Shown here: one piece after another, positions 13,206 to 13,227 of the stretch
Layout: every line of letters starts with the position of its first letter
Position numbering within the stretch: position 1 is the first letter of the stretch
Assembly: GCA_937988735.1 (NCBI GenBank)
Contig: CALKHQ010000304.1
Location: 1 to 13,227 of the forward strand
Reading direction: 5' to 3'
Origin: an uncultured Alphaproteobacteria bacterium
GTDB lineage: Bacteria; Pseudomonadota; Alphaproteobacteria; CALKHQ01
Length of the DNA stretch: 13,227 nucleotides
Position numbers and translations under genes: made by a program
Notes under the pieces: model-generated
What the model was told of the DNA's origin: nothing
Seen by the model: only the letters and a program-made list of their open reading frames with translations
Databases searched by the model: none

Positions 13206-13227
13206 AGCGGCCCGCCCGGGTCAGGCA

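Overview
The window is about 70% GC, tightly packed and largely bacterial core genome. Several signs point to an alphaproteobacterium, probably of a Rhodospirillales-like lineage. These are the very high GC, a valine-catabolic hydrolase/dehydrogenase pair, a PAS_5-type protein, an Hsp20 gene behind a ROSE-type RNA thermometer and an RTX protein. The lineage is inferred from gene content and style, not from a marker gene.

Layout. (1) 1-1210, minus strand: 3-hydroxyisobutyryl-CoA hydrolase followed by the first 86 bases of 3-hydroxyisobutyrate dehydrogenase, two consecutive steps of valine breakdown. Three 18-bp tandem repeats rich in Shine-Dalgarno sequence separate them. (2) 1211-1619: a non-coding gap with three TAC-N4-GTA-like boxes at an exact 20-bp period and a perfect 13-bp hairpin. 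(3) 1620-3656: two translationally coupled membrane proteins (a seven-segment unknown and an ABA4-like protein), divergent from a TetR/WHG regulator, with two copies of a 19-bp operator in the gap. (4) 3657-5444, minus: a YbaL/KefB-type cation:proton antiporter with a C-terminal RCK_N domain, whose stop abuts the TetR stop. (5) 5555-6525, minus: a PAS_5 protein and a small six-cysteine secreted protein. (6) 6654-7712, plus: ferrochelatase.

(7) 7709-10733, plus, is the most interesting stretch. A sigma-32-like promoter overlaps the ferrochelatase stop codon. It is followed by a 5' leader of about 100 nt that folds into three hairpins. The last hairpin pairs a UCGCU motif with the Shine-Dalgarno around a bulged G, as in ROSE thermometers. 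Behind it lie Hsp20, a small membrane protein, an HtpX-like M48 protease and an HtrA-like serine protease with PDZ but no export signal. This looks like a heat-induced protein quality-control operon.

(8) 10797-12008, plus: an RTX (calcium-binding nonapeptide) protein with a strong ribosome binding site and start, but an in-frame amber codon at position 16. (9) 12045-13170, minus: prfB (release factor 2), read through the classical autoregulatory +1 frameshift at CTT TGA C with an AGGAGG stimulator.

Overall: housekeeping (haem synthesis, translation termination, valine catabolism), one heat-shock operon with transcriptional and RNA-level temperature control, one small TetR-controlled membrane-protein operon, and one possibly broken RTX gene.
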